From the NCBI GenBank assembly GCA_019637265.1, contig JAHBVY010000001.1, positions 434,001 through 498,000 of the forward strand: a DNA stretch of 64,000 nucleotides, written 5' to 3'. Source of the DNA: Polyangiaceae bacterium. GTDB taxonomy: Bacteria; Myxococcota_A; Polyangia; Polyangiales; Polyangiaceae. Shown piece after piece: positions 57,727 through 64,000 of the stretch. The position numbers and the translations under genes are program-made. The notes under the pieces are model-generated. The model was not told the origin of the DNA. It saw only the letters and a list, made by a program, of their open reading frames with translations, and did not search any database. Within the stretch, counting starts at the first letter, position 1. Every line of letters begins with the position of its first letter.

Positions 57727-58030
57727 CTCGGTCCAAGCTAGCGAACCTCGCCGAGGTTGGCCAGCCGCGGCGGGCCGAGCTCCAGCGCCCTCGCTTGTCA
57801 GGTGGATCCTAGCGAGCGTCCTGCGGCGCCGCGCCTCCCGCCTCCGCTCGGGCGGCGATGAAGGTACTCGGCGCGCTGAAACCGCGCTATCTAGCAGCCA
57901 CTGGATGCGCCCGCCGACCCCACAGCTCCGCCCCGCTCCGCGCGCGGTGCGGCTCGTCGAAGGCCTCGATGGGCGCGCGCCGTGCGCGAGGGGTTGGCGT
58001 CGCCGGAGGCGGGGGACGCTCGGCTTTGAA
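57727..58030. other. 304-base gap between divergent genes
   Basis: No gene is supported. It must contain divergent promoters for the lipoprotein genes on either side. An in-frame ATG at 57905 would extend the downstream lipoprotein by 42 residues of Arg/Pro-rich sequence ahead of its signal peptide, which is unlikely. No recognisable promoter box or repeat was seen. Confidence 0.4.
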
Positions 58031-58702
58031 GTGACGCGCCAGACCCCCCGTGCTCGAGCTCAGGGGGTCCTTGCGCGTCGCTTCGCGGTCTCGCTCCTGG
58101 TGGGCTTGCTCACGCTGGGCTTGCTCGGGTGCGCTGGGGACCGCCTGCCCTCGCCGCGCGGTGCTGCGGAGGCTTACGCCGCGGCGGCGGCGCGGGGGGA
58201 TGGCGACGCGATCTACGCGATGCTCACGCGGGAGGCGCAGCGCGAGTACGGCCGCTCGGGGACGCGGGCGCGGGTCGAGGAGGCGCGCGGCGAGCTCGCG
58301 AAGGACGCGCGGGCGCTCGGCTCACCCCACGCGTCGATCGCCGCGCGCGCGGAGCTGCGGCTCTCGGGCGGCGAGCTGGTGGAGCTCACCTTGGAGGAGG
58401 GTGAGTACCGCCTCACGTCGGCGTCGGCGCTGCCGGCCGCGGCGCGCTCCCCGGCGCAGGCGCTGAGCGCGCTGCGCGCCGCCCTGATGCGCCGCAGCCT
58501 GCCGCAGCTGTTCAGCCTGATGAGCGCGGAGACGCGCGCCTCGTTCGAGCGCGACGTCCAGGCGCTGATCGACGGGCTCGAGTACCCGGACTCCCTCTCG
58601 ATCGTGGTGGAGGGCGACCGCGCGCAGCTGACGCTCCCGAGCGGGCAGCGCATCAGGTTGCTGCGCGAGGACGGTGTGTGGCGGGTGGAGGCCGTGGAGT
58701 GA
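58031..58702 (+). CDS. Lipoprotein with two NTF2-like (DUF4878-type) repeats
   Basis: A 223-residue lipoprotein: the signal segment FAVSLLVGLLTLGLLGCAGD has a clear lipobox. The mature protein contains two related stretches, SPRGAAEAYAAAAARGDGDA (with IYAMLTREAQREYG) and SPAQALSALRAALMRRSLPQ (with LFSLMSAETRASFE), each followed by a strand-rich part, resembling the NTF2-like fold of DUF4878/lumazine-binding-like lipoproteins. The last strand is LPSGQRIRLLREDGVWRVEA. The stop overlaps the start of the DUF4159 gene (GTGA), and that gene overlaps the next, so it opens a three-gene operon. Confidence 0.65.
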   Translation: MTRQTPRARAQGVLARRFAVSLLVGLLTLGLLGCAGDRLPSPRGAAEAYAAAAARGDGDAIYAMLTREAQREYGRSGTRARVEEARGELAKDARALGSPHASIAARAELRLSGGELVELTLEEGEYRLTSASALPAAARSPAQALSALRAALMRRSLPQLFSLMSAETRASFERDVQALIDGLEYPDSLSIVVEGDRAQLTLPSGQRIRLLREDGVWRVEAVE

Positions 58703-59466
58703 GCCTCGTGCTCCCGCGACGGGGCGCCCTCGCGGCGCTCGCGGCGCTGCTGATGACCCCGCGTCAGACCCGCGCGTTCGGGCAGGTGGGGGCGTTTCAG
58801 GTTCGGCTGCTGCAAACGGGCTCGAAGCCGCCCGAGGGGCTCCGGCTGACCGGCGCGGAGCGCTGGGGTTGGGAGCTGATGCGCCGCACCAGCGCGCCGG
58901 CGCGGCTCCTCACCAAGGTGGTGGCGGCGGACGAGCCGGCGCTGTTCGACGAGCCGTTCTTGATGTGGTCCGGTGAGGGCGCCGGGGCGCCGCTGTCGGC
59001 GCCCGAGCGGCGCGGGCTCGCGCAGTTCATCCAGCTGGGTGGCGTGCTGGTGGTGGACGACTGGGATCCTGACGGGGGCGCCTTCTCCGCCTACGCGCGC
59101 CGCGAGCTCGCCGAGCTGCTCCCGGAGTCGAGCCCGCTCCCGCTGCGCTCGGATCATGTGGTCTACAAGACTTACTACCTGGTGGACCGCGCGCGTGGCC
59201 GGGTGGAGGGTCCCAAGCAGATCGAGGCGATCGTGCGCGGGGGCTACGCGCAGGTCCTGTTCCTGCGCCACGATCTGCTCGGCGCCTTGGCGCGCACCCG
59301 CGCTGGCGGTTGGGCCTTCGCGGTGGAACCGGGCGGCTTCATGCAGCGCGAGTACGCGGTGCGGCTCGCGGTCAACATCGCGATGTACGTCCTGTGCTCT
59401 GACTACAAGGACGACCAAGTCCACGTGGCGTGGCTCTTGCGGCGCGGCGCACCGTTTTCTCCATGA
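58699..59466 (+). CDS. DUF4159-family protein
   Basis: A 255-residue exported protein. The N-terminus has a twin-Arg-like RRGALAALAALLMTPRQTRA signal. Mature blocks VGAFQVRLLQTG, ERWGWELMRRTSAPARL, GLAQFIQLGGVLVVDDWDPD, VYKTYYLVDRARGRVEG and EYAVRLAVNIAMYVLCSDYK match DUF4159, whose members occur with MoxR/DUF58/VWA operons. The fold resembles the type 1 glutamine-amidotransferase-like domain but lacks a catalytic Cys here. Both ends overlap neighbouring genes. Role unknown; probably part of an envelope complex with the VWA/GATase-like membrane protein that follows. Confidence 0.75.
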   Translation: MSLVLPRRGALAALAALLMTPRQTRAFGQVGAFQVRLLQTGSKPPEGLRLTGAERWGWELMRRTSAPARLLTKVVAADEPALFDEPFLMWSGEGAGAPLSAPERRGLAQFIQLGGVLVVDDWDPDGGAFSAYARRELAELLPESSPLPLRSDHVVYKTYYLVDRARGRVEGPKQIEAIVRGGYAQVLFLRHDLLGALARTRAGGWAFAVEPGGFMQREYAVRLAVNIAMYVLCSDYKDDQVHVAWLLRRGAPFSP

Positions 59467-61664
59467 GCGCGTCTTGGTCCATCACGGACGACGTCCCAAG
59501 CTGGGGGGTGGCGCTCGGGCTCGGGCTCGGGGCGCTCGCCCTCGTCCTGCTGTGGTTCGAGCTCCGCCGTGGCGGGCGCTTCGGTCTCTGGCTCTTCATC
59601 ACCGGCGCGCTGGCGACGGCGCTCTTGGTGTTGGCGGCGCTCAGGCCAGTGCGGGTGGTGAGCCGTGGGAGCGTGGTGGGCCCCCGCGTCGTCGTGCTGT
59701 TGGATGAGTCCCGGCGCCTGGAGCTCCTCGACGGTGACAAGTCGCGGCGCGAGCGGGCGCTCGCGGCGCTGCCCGAGATCGCCGCGCGCTACCCCGAGGC
59801 GCGGATCGACGTGCTCGGCTTCGGTGAGGGGCCGCTCCGTAAGCTGAGCCTCTCGGCGGGTGAAGACCCCGAAGAGCGGCTCGGGAGGACCACCGCGAGC
59901 GACCTCGCGAGCGCCCTGAGCGAGCTGCTCGAGGAGACGGGGGAGCGCCCCGAGAGCGTGGTGCTCTTGAGCGATGGTCGCCTCACGCGGCCGGAGTCGG
60001 GGCGCGAGCAGAGCACCTTGGCGGCGGAGCACGGCCGCCTCGGGGCGCCCCTGCATGTCGTCAGTGTCGCTGATCAAAACCCCAAGGACGCGAGCGTGCG
60101 CGCGGTGCGCACCGCGGGCGCCGCGGTGGCTCACCAGCCGCTGACGCTCACCATCGAGGTGGGTTGCGAGGGGCTCAGCTGCGGCGACATCCCGCTCACG
60201 GTGCGTGAGCTGCGGCACGGCACGGAGCCCGCGCTGCTCGCGAGCGGGGTGGCGACGATCCGCGAGGGGCAGGCGACGGTGGAGCTGAAGCTCACCCTCG
60301 ATCGCGCGGGCGATCGCATCCTCGAGGTCGCGATCACGCCGCCGGTCGGGGACACCATCCCCGCCAACGATCGCCGGCTCCTCAGCTTCAACGTGGCGCG
60401 CGAGCGGATCCGGCTGCTCCACGTGGCGGGGCGCCCGACTTACGATGTGCGAGCGCTCCGCATGTGGCTGAAGAGCGACGAGGCGGTGGACGTGGTGGCG
60501 TTCTTCATCCTCCGCACCAACGACGACGACACGCAGACGCAGAGCGACGACGAGCTGGCGCTGATCCCGTTCCCGGTGGACGAGCTGTTCAAGTCACTGC
60601 CCACCTTCGACGCCATCGTGCTGCAGGACATCGACGCCGTCCGCTACGGGATCAACCCGCACCTCGGCCGGCTCGCCGCCTACGTGGAGGCCGGGGGCGG
60701 GCTCATCATGGTGGGCGGTGGGTCGTCGTTCTCCGCCGGCGGCTACGCCTCCACCGCCATCGAGCGGGTGCTGCCGGTGACTTTGTCCGACGCCGATCAG
60801 GCGGTGGACGGCGCGGAGTTCGTCCCACGCTACACCCGCGCGGGGAGCGCGGCGCCGCTGCTCGGCGGCGTGCGCGACCTGTTCGGCGCCGAGCTGCCGA
60901 CGATGACGGGGACCAACCGGGTGGGGCCTCTGCGCAGCGGCTCGGTGGTGATGTGGGAGCACCCCACGCTGCGCGCCGGCGGCGCGTCGATGCCGGTGCT
61001 CGCCCTGGGTGAGTACGGCGACGGCCGCACCATCGCGCTCACGGTGGACGGCACCCACACCCTCGGCTTCAGTCAGTTCGCATTACGAGCTGCCGGTCGC
61101 GGCTACGGCGCGCTGTGGGATGGTCTGCTCGGCTGGCTGATGCGTGAGCCGCGCTATGAGTCGGTGCGGGCCGACGTGGGCCCCTGCATCGCGGGTCGCC
61201 GCGCGACCTTGAAGCTCGTCACCTTGCCTGGCGACCCGGTGAAGGTGACGGTGGAGATCATCCCGCTCGGGCCGAGCACCGCCCCGCTCCGCGCCGTGGA
61301 GTCGACGATCGACGCCGACGGCGTCGCCGAGGTCGAGCTGGGCGCGCTCCCGGCGGGCGGCTATTCCGCGCGGATCCGCACCGGCGACGGGCCCGCCACG
61401 CGCCATGACTTCGCCTGCGAAGAGGGCGGCGCCGCGTGGGCCGACTCACGCCCCGATCCGGCGCGGCTCGCCGCCATCGCCAAGGCGTCGGGCGGCGCCC
61501 TCGTCACGAGCCGCGCCATCCAGCAGCTCCCGGCCGCGGAGGCGACGGTGGTCGCCTCCGAGCGCCACGTCAGCGCCTGGCTCCCGCCGTGGCTCCTCAC
61601 GCTGCTGGCGGCGCTCGCGCTCGGCGCGCACTGGGTGCTGCGTCGGCGTTCGGGGCTGGTGTGA
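59463..61664 (+). CDS. Membrane protein with VWA-like and glutamine-amidotransferase-like domains
   Basis: A 733-residue inner-membrane protein. Two N-terminal helices (VALGLGLGALALVLLWFELR and GLWLFITGALATALLVLAAL) are followed by a VWA-like domain with a degenerate MIDAS (VVVLLDESRRLELL, SVVLLSDGRLTRPESG). A beta domain comes next, then the GATase1-like domain (IRLLHVAGRPTYDVRALRMW, FDAIVLQDIDAVRYG, AAYVEAGGGLIMVGGGSSFS). A C-terminal helix WLLTLLAALALGAHWVLRRR closes it. This architecture recurs with DUF4159 and MoxR/DUF58 systems. There is no MoxR AAA gene nearby. It starts at ATG overlapping the DUF4159 stop. The domain calls are good; the function is unknown. Confidence 0.82.
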   Translation: MSASWSITDDVPSWGVALGLGLGALALVLLWFELRRGGRFGLWLFITGALATALLVLAALRPVRVVSRGSVVGPRVVVLLDESRRLELLDGDKSRRERALAALPEIAARYPEARIDVLGFGEGPLRKLSLSAGEDPEERLGRTTASDLASALSELLEETGERPESVVLLSDGRLTRPESGREQSTLAAEHGRLGAPLHVVSVADQNPKDASVRAVRTAGAAVAHQPLTLTIEVGCEGLSCGDIPLTVRELRHGTEPALLASGVATIREGQATVELKLTLDRAGDRILEVAITPPVGDTIPANDRRLLSFNVARERIRLLHVAGRPTYDVRALRMWLKSDEAVDVVAFFILRTNDDDTQTQSDDELALIPFPVDELFKSLPTFDAIVLQDIDAVRYGINPHLGRLAAYVEAGGGLIMVGGGSSFSAGGYASTAIERVLPVTLSDADQAVDGAEFVPRYTRAGSAAPLLGGVRDLFGAELPTMTGTNRVGPLRSGSVVMWEHPTLRAGGASMPVLALGEYGDGRTIALTVDGTHTLGFSQFALRAAGRGYGALWDGLLGWLMREPRYESVRADVGPCIAGRRATLKLVTLPGDPVKVTVEIIPLGPSTAPLRAVESTIDADGVAEVELGALPAGGYSARIRTGDGPATRHDFACEEGGAAWADSRPDPARLAAIAKASGGALVTSRAIQQLPAAEATVVASERHVSAWLPPWLLTLLAALALGAHWVLRRRSGLV

Positions 61665-61742
61665 GGCACCTGGTGCGCGGCGGATACAGTCAGCTCGATT
61701 GACGGACGGTGGGGGAGGGCGCGGGCTCGCAGCGGCTCGCGC

Positions 61743-61790
61743 TGCGGTGCCGTCCAACCCCCCCCAAAAAAAACGGTCAGCTACTCTGAT
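61743..61790 (+). repeat. Minimal repeat-family copy followed by a GTCAG palindrome
   Basis: The left end GCGGTGCCGTCCAACC is joined directly to the right-end type C-run and eight A, without the ~130 bp core found at 24632 and 49010. Immediately after it, GTCAGCTACTCTGAT (61776-61790) matches the 54.3-54.5 kb palindrome array. It lies between convergent genes; on the minus strand the run of T follows the ino1 stop. Confidence 0.65.
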
Positions 61791-61819
61791 AGGCTGCCCA
61801 GCGCGCGGCTGCTGGCGGG

Positions 61820-63133
61820 CTAGTCGTAATACTCGTTGCCCAGGTGGGTGATGAGCTCTTCGCCCATCATCCAGCGGAGCGTGTTCTTCAGCTTCATCGA
61901 CTGGATGAAGAGGTCGTGCTCCGGGTAGAGCCCCTCCGGCACCAGCGGGCTCTTGAAGTAGAAGCTGAGCCACTCCTGAATGCCCTGGAACTCAGCGCGC
62001 TTGGCGAGATCGAGCAATAGCGCCAAATCCAGCACGATGGGCGCCGCGAGGATCGAGTCGCGGCACAGGAAATCCACCTTGATTTGCATGGGGTAACCGA
62101 GCCACCCGTTGATGTCGAGGTTGTCCCAGCCCTCCTTCGCGTCGCCGCGCGGTGGATAATACTCGATCCTGACCTTGTGGTAGACGTCGCCGTAGAGCTG
62201 CGGGTAGAGGCTCGGCTGCAGGATCTCCTCGAGCACGCCCAGCTTGGAGACCTCCTTCGTCTTGAAGTTCTCCGGGTCGTCCAGCACCTCGCCGTCGCGG
62301 TTACCCAGGATGTTGGTGGAGAACCAGCCGGAGAGGCCGATCATGCGCGCCTTGAGGCCCGGCGCGAGGATCGTCTTCATCAGCGTCTGGCCGGTCTTGA
62401 AGTCCTTGCCGGCGATCGGCGTGCCGGTCTGCTTGGCGAGCTCGAGCGCCGCGGGGAAATCGTGGCTCAGGTTGGGCGCGCCGTTCGCGTAGGGGACGCC
62501 CTCCTTGATGCAGGCCCAGGCGTAGAGCATCGACGCTGAAATAGCAGGGTGGTTGTCCAGCAGGCCCTGCTCGAAGGCGGCGATCGACTGGTGCACCTCG
62601 CTCTGCTCGATGTAGATCTCGGTGGAGCCGCACCACACCGCGACCGCGCGGGAGCAGCCGAGCTCCTTCAGCTTACCGCGGATGTCCTCGCGCAGCGCCT
62701 CCACCATCGCCGCCTTGGTGGGCGCCTCCTTGATGTGGGTGCCGTGCAGGCGCTTCACGTACTCGGGGTAGAAGGCGGCCTTCATCGGCTTGATGGCGTG
62801 GAGCTCCTCGCGGATCGGCTCCAGGTGCTTGGACTCGAGCACCGCGGCGTTGACCGCCGCTTCATAGGCGCTGTCCGGGAACAGATCCCAACCGGCGAAC
62901 TCCAGCTGGCTCAGCTCGGCGAGCGGCGCGAAGTCCTTGATGCGCGGCGTGCGATCGTCAGTCCGCTTACCTAACCGAATGGTGCCGAGCTGGGTGAGCG
63001 AGCCGATCGGCTCCGCGAGCCCGCGGCGCGCGAGCAAACAGCCCGCGATGAAGGTCGTCGCGACGGCGCCCATGCCGGGCAAGAGGACGAGGAGCTTGCC
63101 GTCACCGGCGGGGATGGTTTGGGGCTTTTTCAT
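61820..63133 (-). CDS. ino1: Inositol-3-phosphate synthase
   Basis: A 437-residue NAD-dependent isomerase converting glucose 6-phosphate to myo-inositol 3-phosphate. The Rossmann motif is LLVLLPGMGAVATTFIAGCL. Conserved blocks are FAGWDLFPDSAYEAAVNA, WCGSTEIYIEQ, YAWACIKEGVPYANGAPNLS, GTPIAGKDFKTGQTLMKTIL, GLKARMIGLSGWFSTNILGN, the KVRIEYYPPRGDAKEGWDN block, KVDFLCRDSILAAPIVLDLA and KSPLVPEGLYPEHDLF. The gene diverges from a nucleotidyltransferase that probably uses its product, pointing to inositol phospholipid or inositol-solute synthesis. Confidence 0.94.
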   Translation of the reverse strand: MKKPQTIPAGDGKLLVLLPGMGAVATTFIAGCLLARRGLAEPIGSLTQLGTIRLGKRTDDRTPRIKDFAPLAELSQLEFAGWDLFPDSAYEAAVNAAVLESKHLEPIREELHAIKPMKAAFYPEYVKRLHGTHIKEAPTKAAMVEALREDIRGKLKELGCSRAVAVWCGSTEIYIEQSEVHQSIAAFEQGLLDNHPAISASMLYAWACIKEGVPYANGAPNLSHDFPAALELAKQTGTPIAGKDFKTGQTLMKTILAPGLKARMIGLSGWFSTNILGNRDGEVLDDPENFKTKEVSKLGVLEEILQPSLYPQLYGDVYHKVRIEYYPPRGDAKEGWDNLDINGWLGYPMQIKVDFLCRDSILAAPIVLDLALLLDLAKRAEFQGIQEWLSFYFKSPLVPEGLYPEHDLFIQSMKLKNTLRWMMGEELITHLGNEYYD

Positions 63134-63329
63134 GGGATGTTCCGGGAGGCCGTGTCAGGTGAGCCTCGTTCCTGGGCCACGCACGAGCAGGGTGGCTGGG
63201 CGCGCTCATAGGCCCAACCACGGGCCGTGGGTAGTGGCTGGCGTGTGAAAGCGGGAAACGGCTAGCATGAAGCAGCGGGCCGCGTCTCGAGATCCCGGGC
63301 CTAGCAACAACCGTTCCGAGAGGTGACCC

Positions 63330-64000
63330 ATGAGCCCAAGCCCCGCTAGCCCCTGCACCACCACCGCCGTGATCTTGGTCGCCGGCGTGGGCTCACGCTT
63401 GCGCCCGCTGACCGACGATCGCCCCAAGGCGCTGGTCGAGGTCGCGGGGGAGACGCTGCTCGGTCGCGCCGTGCGGCTCCTCGCAGGCTACGGGATCACG
63501 CGGCTGGTGTTGGCGACGGGCTACCGCGAGGAGGCCGTGCGCGAGGCGCTCAGTGGTGTGGCGATGGAGCTCCACTTTTGCCCCAACCCCCGCTACGCCT
63601 CGACGCAGAACGTGGTCTCGTTCGCGGCTTGCTCGGAGGCGGTTCAGGAGCAGGCCTTCTTCCTGTTCGATGGCGACGTCGTGTTTCAACCCGAGCTGCT
63701 CCCGCGGCTCGACGGCGCGCCGTGGGCGCTCTCGGTGGGGGTGGACGCCAGCCGGCGGCTCGATGAAGAGGCGATGAAGGTGCAGGTCGCCCCGGCTGAC
63801 GAATCGGGTGAATCCGCGCGGATTTTGGCGTTTGGTAAGGAGCTTGCGCTCGCGGGCTCGGCTGGGGAGAGCATGGGCGTGGCGCGCGTGGCGGCGAGCG
63901 TGTCGGGCGCGCTTTTCCGCGCGGCACAGGGCGCGCCGGAAGATTGGTACTATGAAGGGGTGTTTCAACAGCTGATCGAGGCGGGCGAGCTCGTGGCGGG
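63330..64000 (+). CDS. NTP transferase, probable inositol-1-phosphate cytidylyltransferase, 3' end cut by window
   Basis: 223 residues are visible of a GT-A-fold nucleotidyltransferase. The signature is AVILVAGVGSRLRPLTDDRP, then KALVEVAGETLLGRAVRLLA, FCPNPRYASTQNVVSFAACS and FFLFDGDVVFQPELL, with the metal-binding Asp in DGD. These enzymes make NDP-sugars or CDP-activated alcohols. Because it diverges from ino1, CTP:inositol-1-phosphate cytidylyltransferase is the best guess (feeding CDP-inositol to a CDP-alcohol phosphatidyltransferase, as in di-inositol-phosphate or archaetidylinositol-type routes); a choline- or sugar-phosphate substrate is possible. The ATG follows GAGAGGTGA. The frame is open to the window edge. 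A perfect AATCCGCGCGGATT palindrome lies inside at 63811. Confidence 0.8.
   Translation, partial: MSPSPASPCTTTAVILVAGVGSRLRPLTDDRPKALVEVAGETLLGRAVRLLAGYGITRLVLATGYREEAVREALSGVAMELHFCPNPRYASTQNVVSFAACSEAVQEQAFFLFDGDVVFQPELLPRLDGAPWALSVGVDASRRLDEEAMKVQVAPADESGESARILAFGKELALAGSAGESMGVARVAASVSGALFRAAQGAPEDWYYEGVFQQLIEAGELVA

Overview
The window is high-GC DNA densely packed with genes on both strands. The gene content points to a myxobacterium or close relative (Myxococcota): FHA-domain proteins, a eukaryote-like Ser/Thr kinase, a PilZ-like protein of the myxobacterial type, DUF4398/OmpA-like lipoproteins, a Gly/Ser-rich VWA lipoprotein, DUF4388 and J domains, a near-consensus sigma-54 promoter and a cytochrome b558-type succinate dehydrogenase. 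No 16S rRNA or other decisive marker is present, so the genus cannot be named. Start sites were chosen from Shine-Dalgarno-like sequence, stop/start overlaps and domain boundaries, all by eye.

Layout. 1-24.6 kb is mostly housekeeping. It carries a TPR-like protein and a J-domain protein, a phosphoglycolate-phosphatase-like gene overlapping a chlorite-dismutase-family gene, hisZ-purA, two TPR proteins, two DUF4398-type envelope proteins, dCMP deaminase-ddl, a PilZ-like protein, purD-tsaC, serC-serA, two FHA proteins, a DUF721/DciA-like gene and tRNA-Leu(CAA). 24.6-27.5 kb holds a secreted beta-propeller lipoprotein with a sigma-54 promoter, bracketed by two nearly identical ~170 bp inverted repeats.

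27.5-41.6 kb is the accessory region and the most unusual part. Reading right to left on the minus strand it has a multihaem c-type lipoprotein, then an overlapping sensory operon (FIST protein, histidine kinase with three receivers, single receiver). Next comes a putative biosynthetic run: a fusion of a DMATS-type aromatic prenyltransferase with a haem-oxygenase-like diiron oxidase, a class V PLP enzyme, a LuxR-type regulator, a small subunit plus GMC flavoprotein oxidoreductase, and a METTL9/DREV-like methyltransferase. I recognise no described pathway with this set. A model is that an aromatic or imidazole-bearing substrate is prenylated, oxidised at the diiron site, processed by the PLP enzyme, oxidised again by the GMC enzyme and methylated, under FIST/two-component and LuxR control. 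A second LuxR-type regulator lies at 41 kb.

41.8-64 kb returns to core functions: Fe superoxide dismutase, YchJ, bioA, a TetR regulator, sdhCAB, a VWA lipoprotein, a CAP-domain lipoprotein, a Ser/Thr kinase, a peroxiredoxin with a histone-H1-like tail, an EAL phosphodiesterase, several lipoproteins, a DUF4159/VWA-GATase-like pair, and inositol-phosphate synthase divergent from a nucleotidyltransferase that runs off the window.

Intergenic DNA is rich in short repeats: a dispersed family beginning GCGGTGCCGTCCAACC, hairpins between convergent genes, a spaced array of GTCAG-N5-CTGAY palindromes, TTCCGNNCGGAA palindromes inside and outside genes, and several tandem repeats at gene ends.
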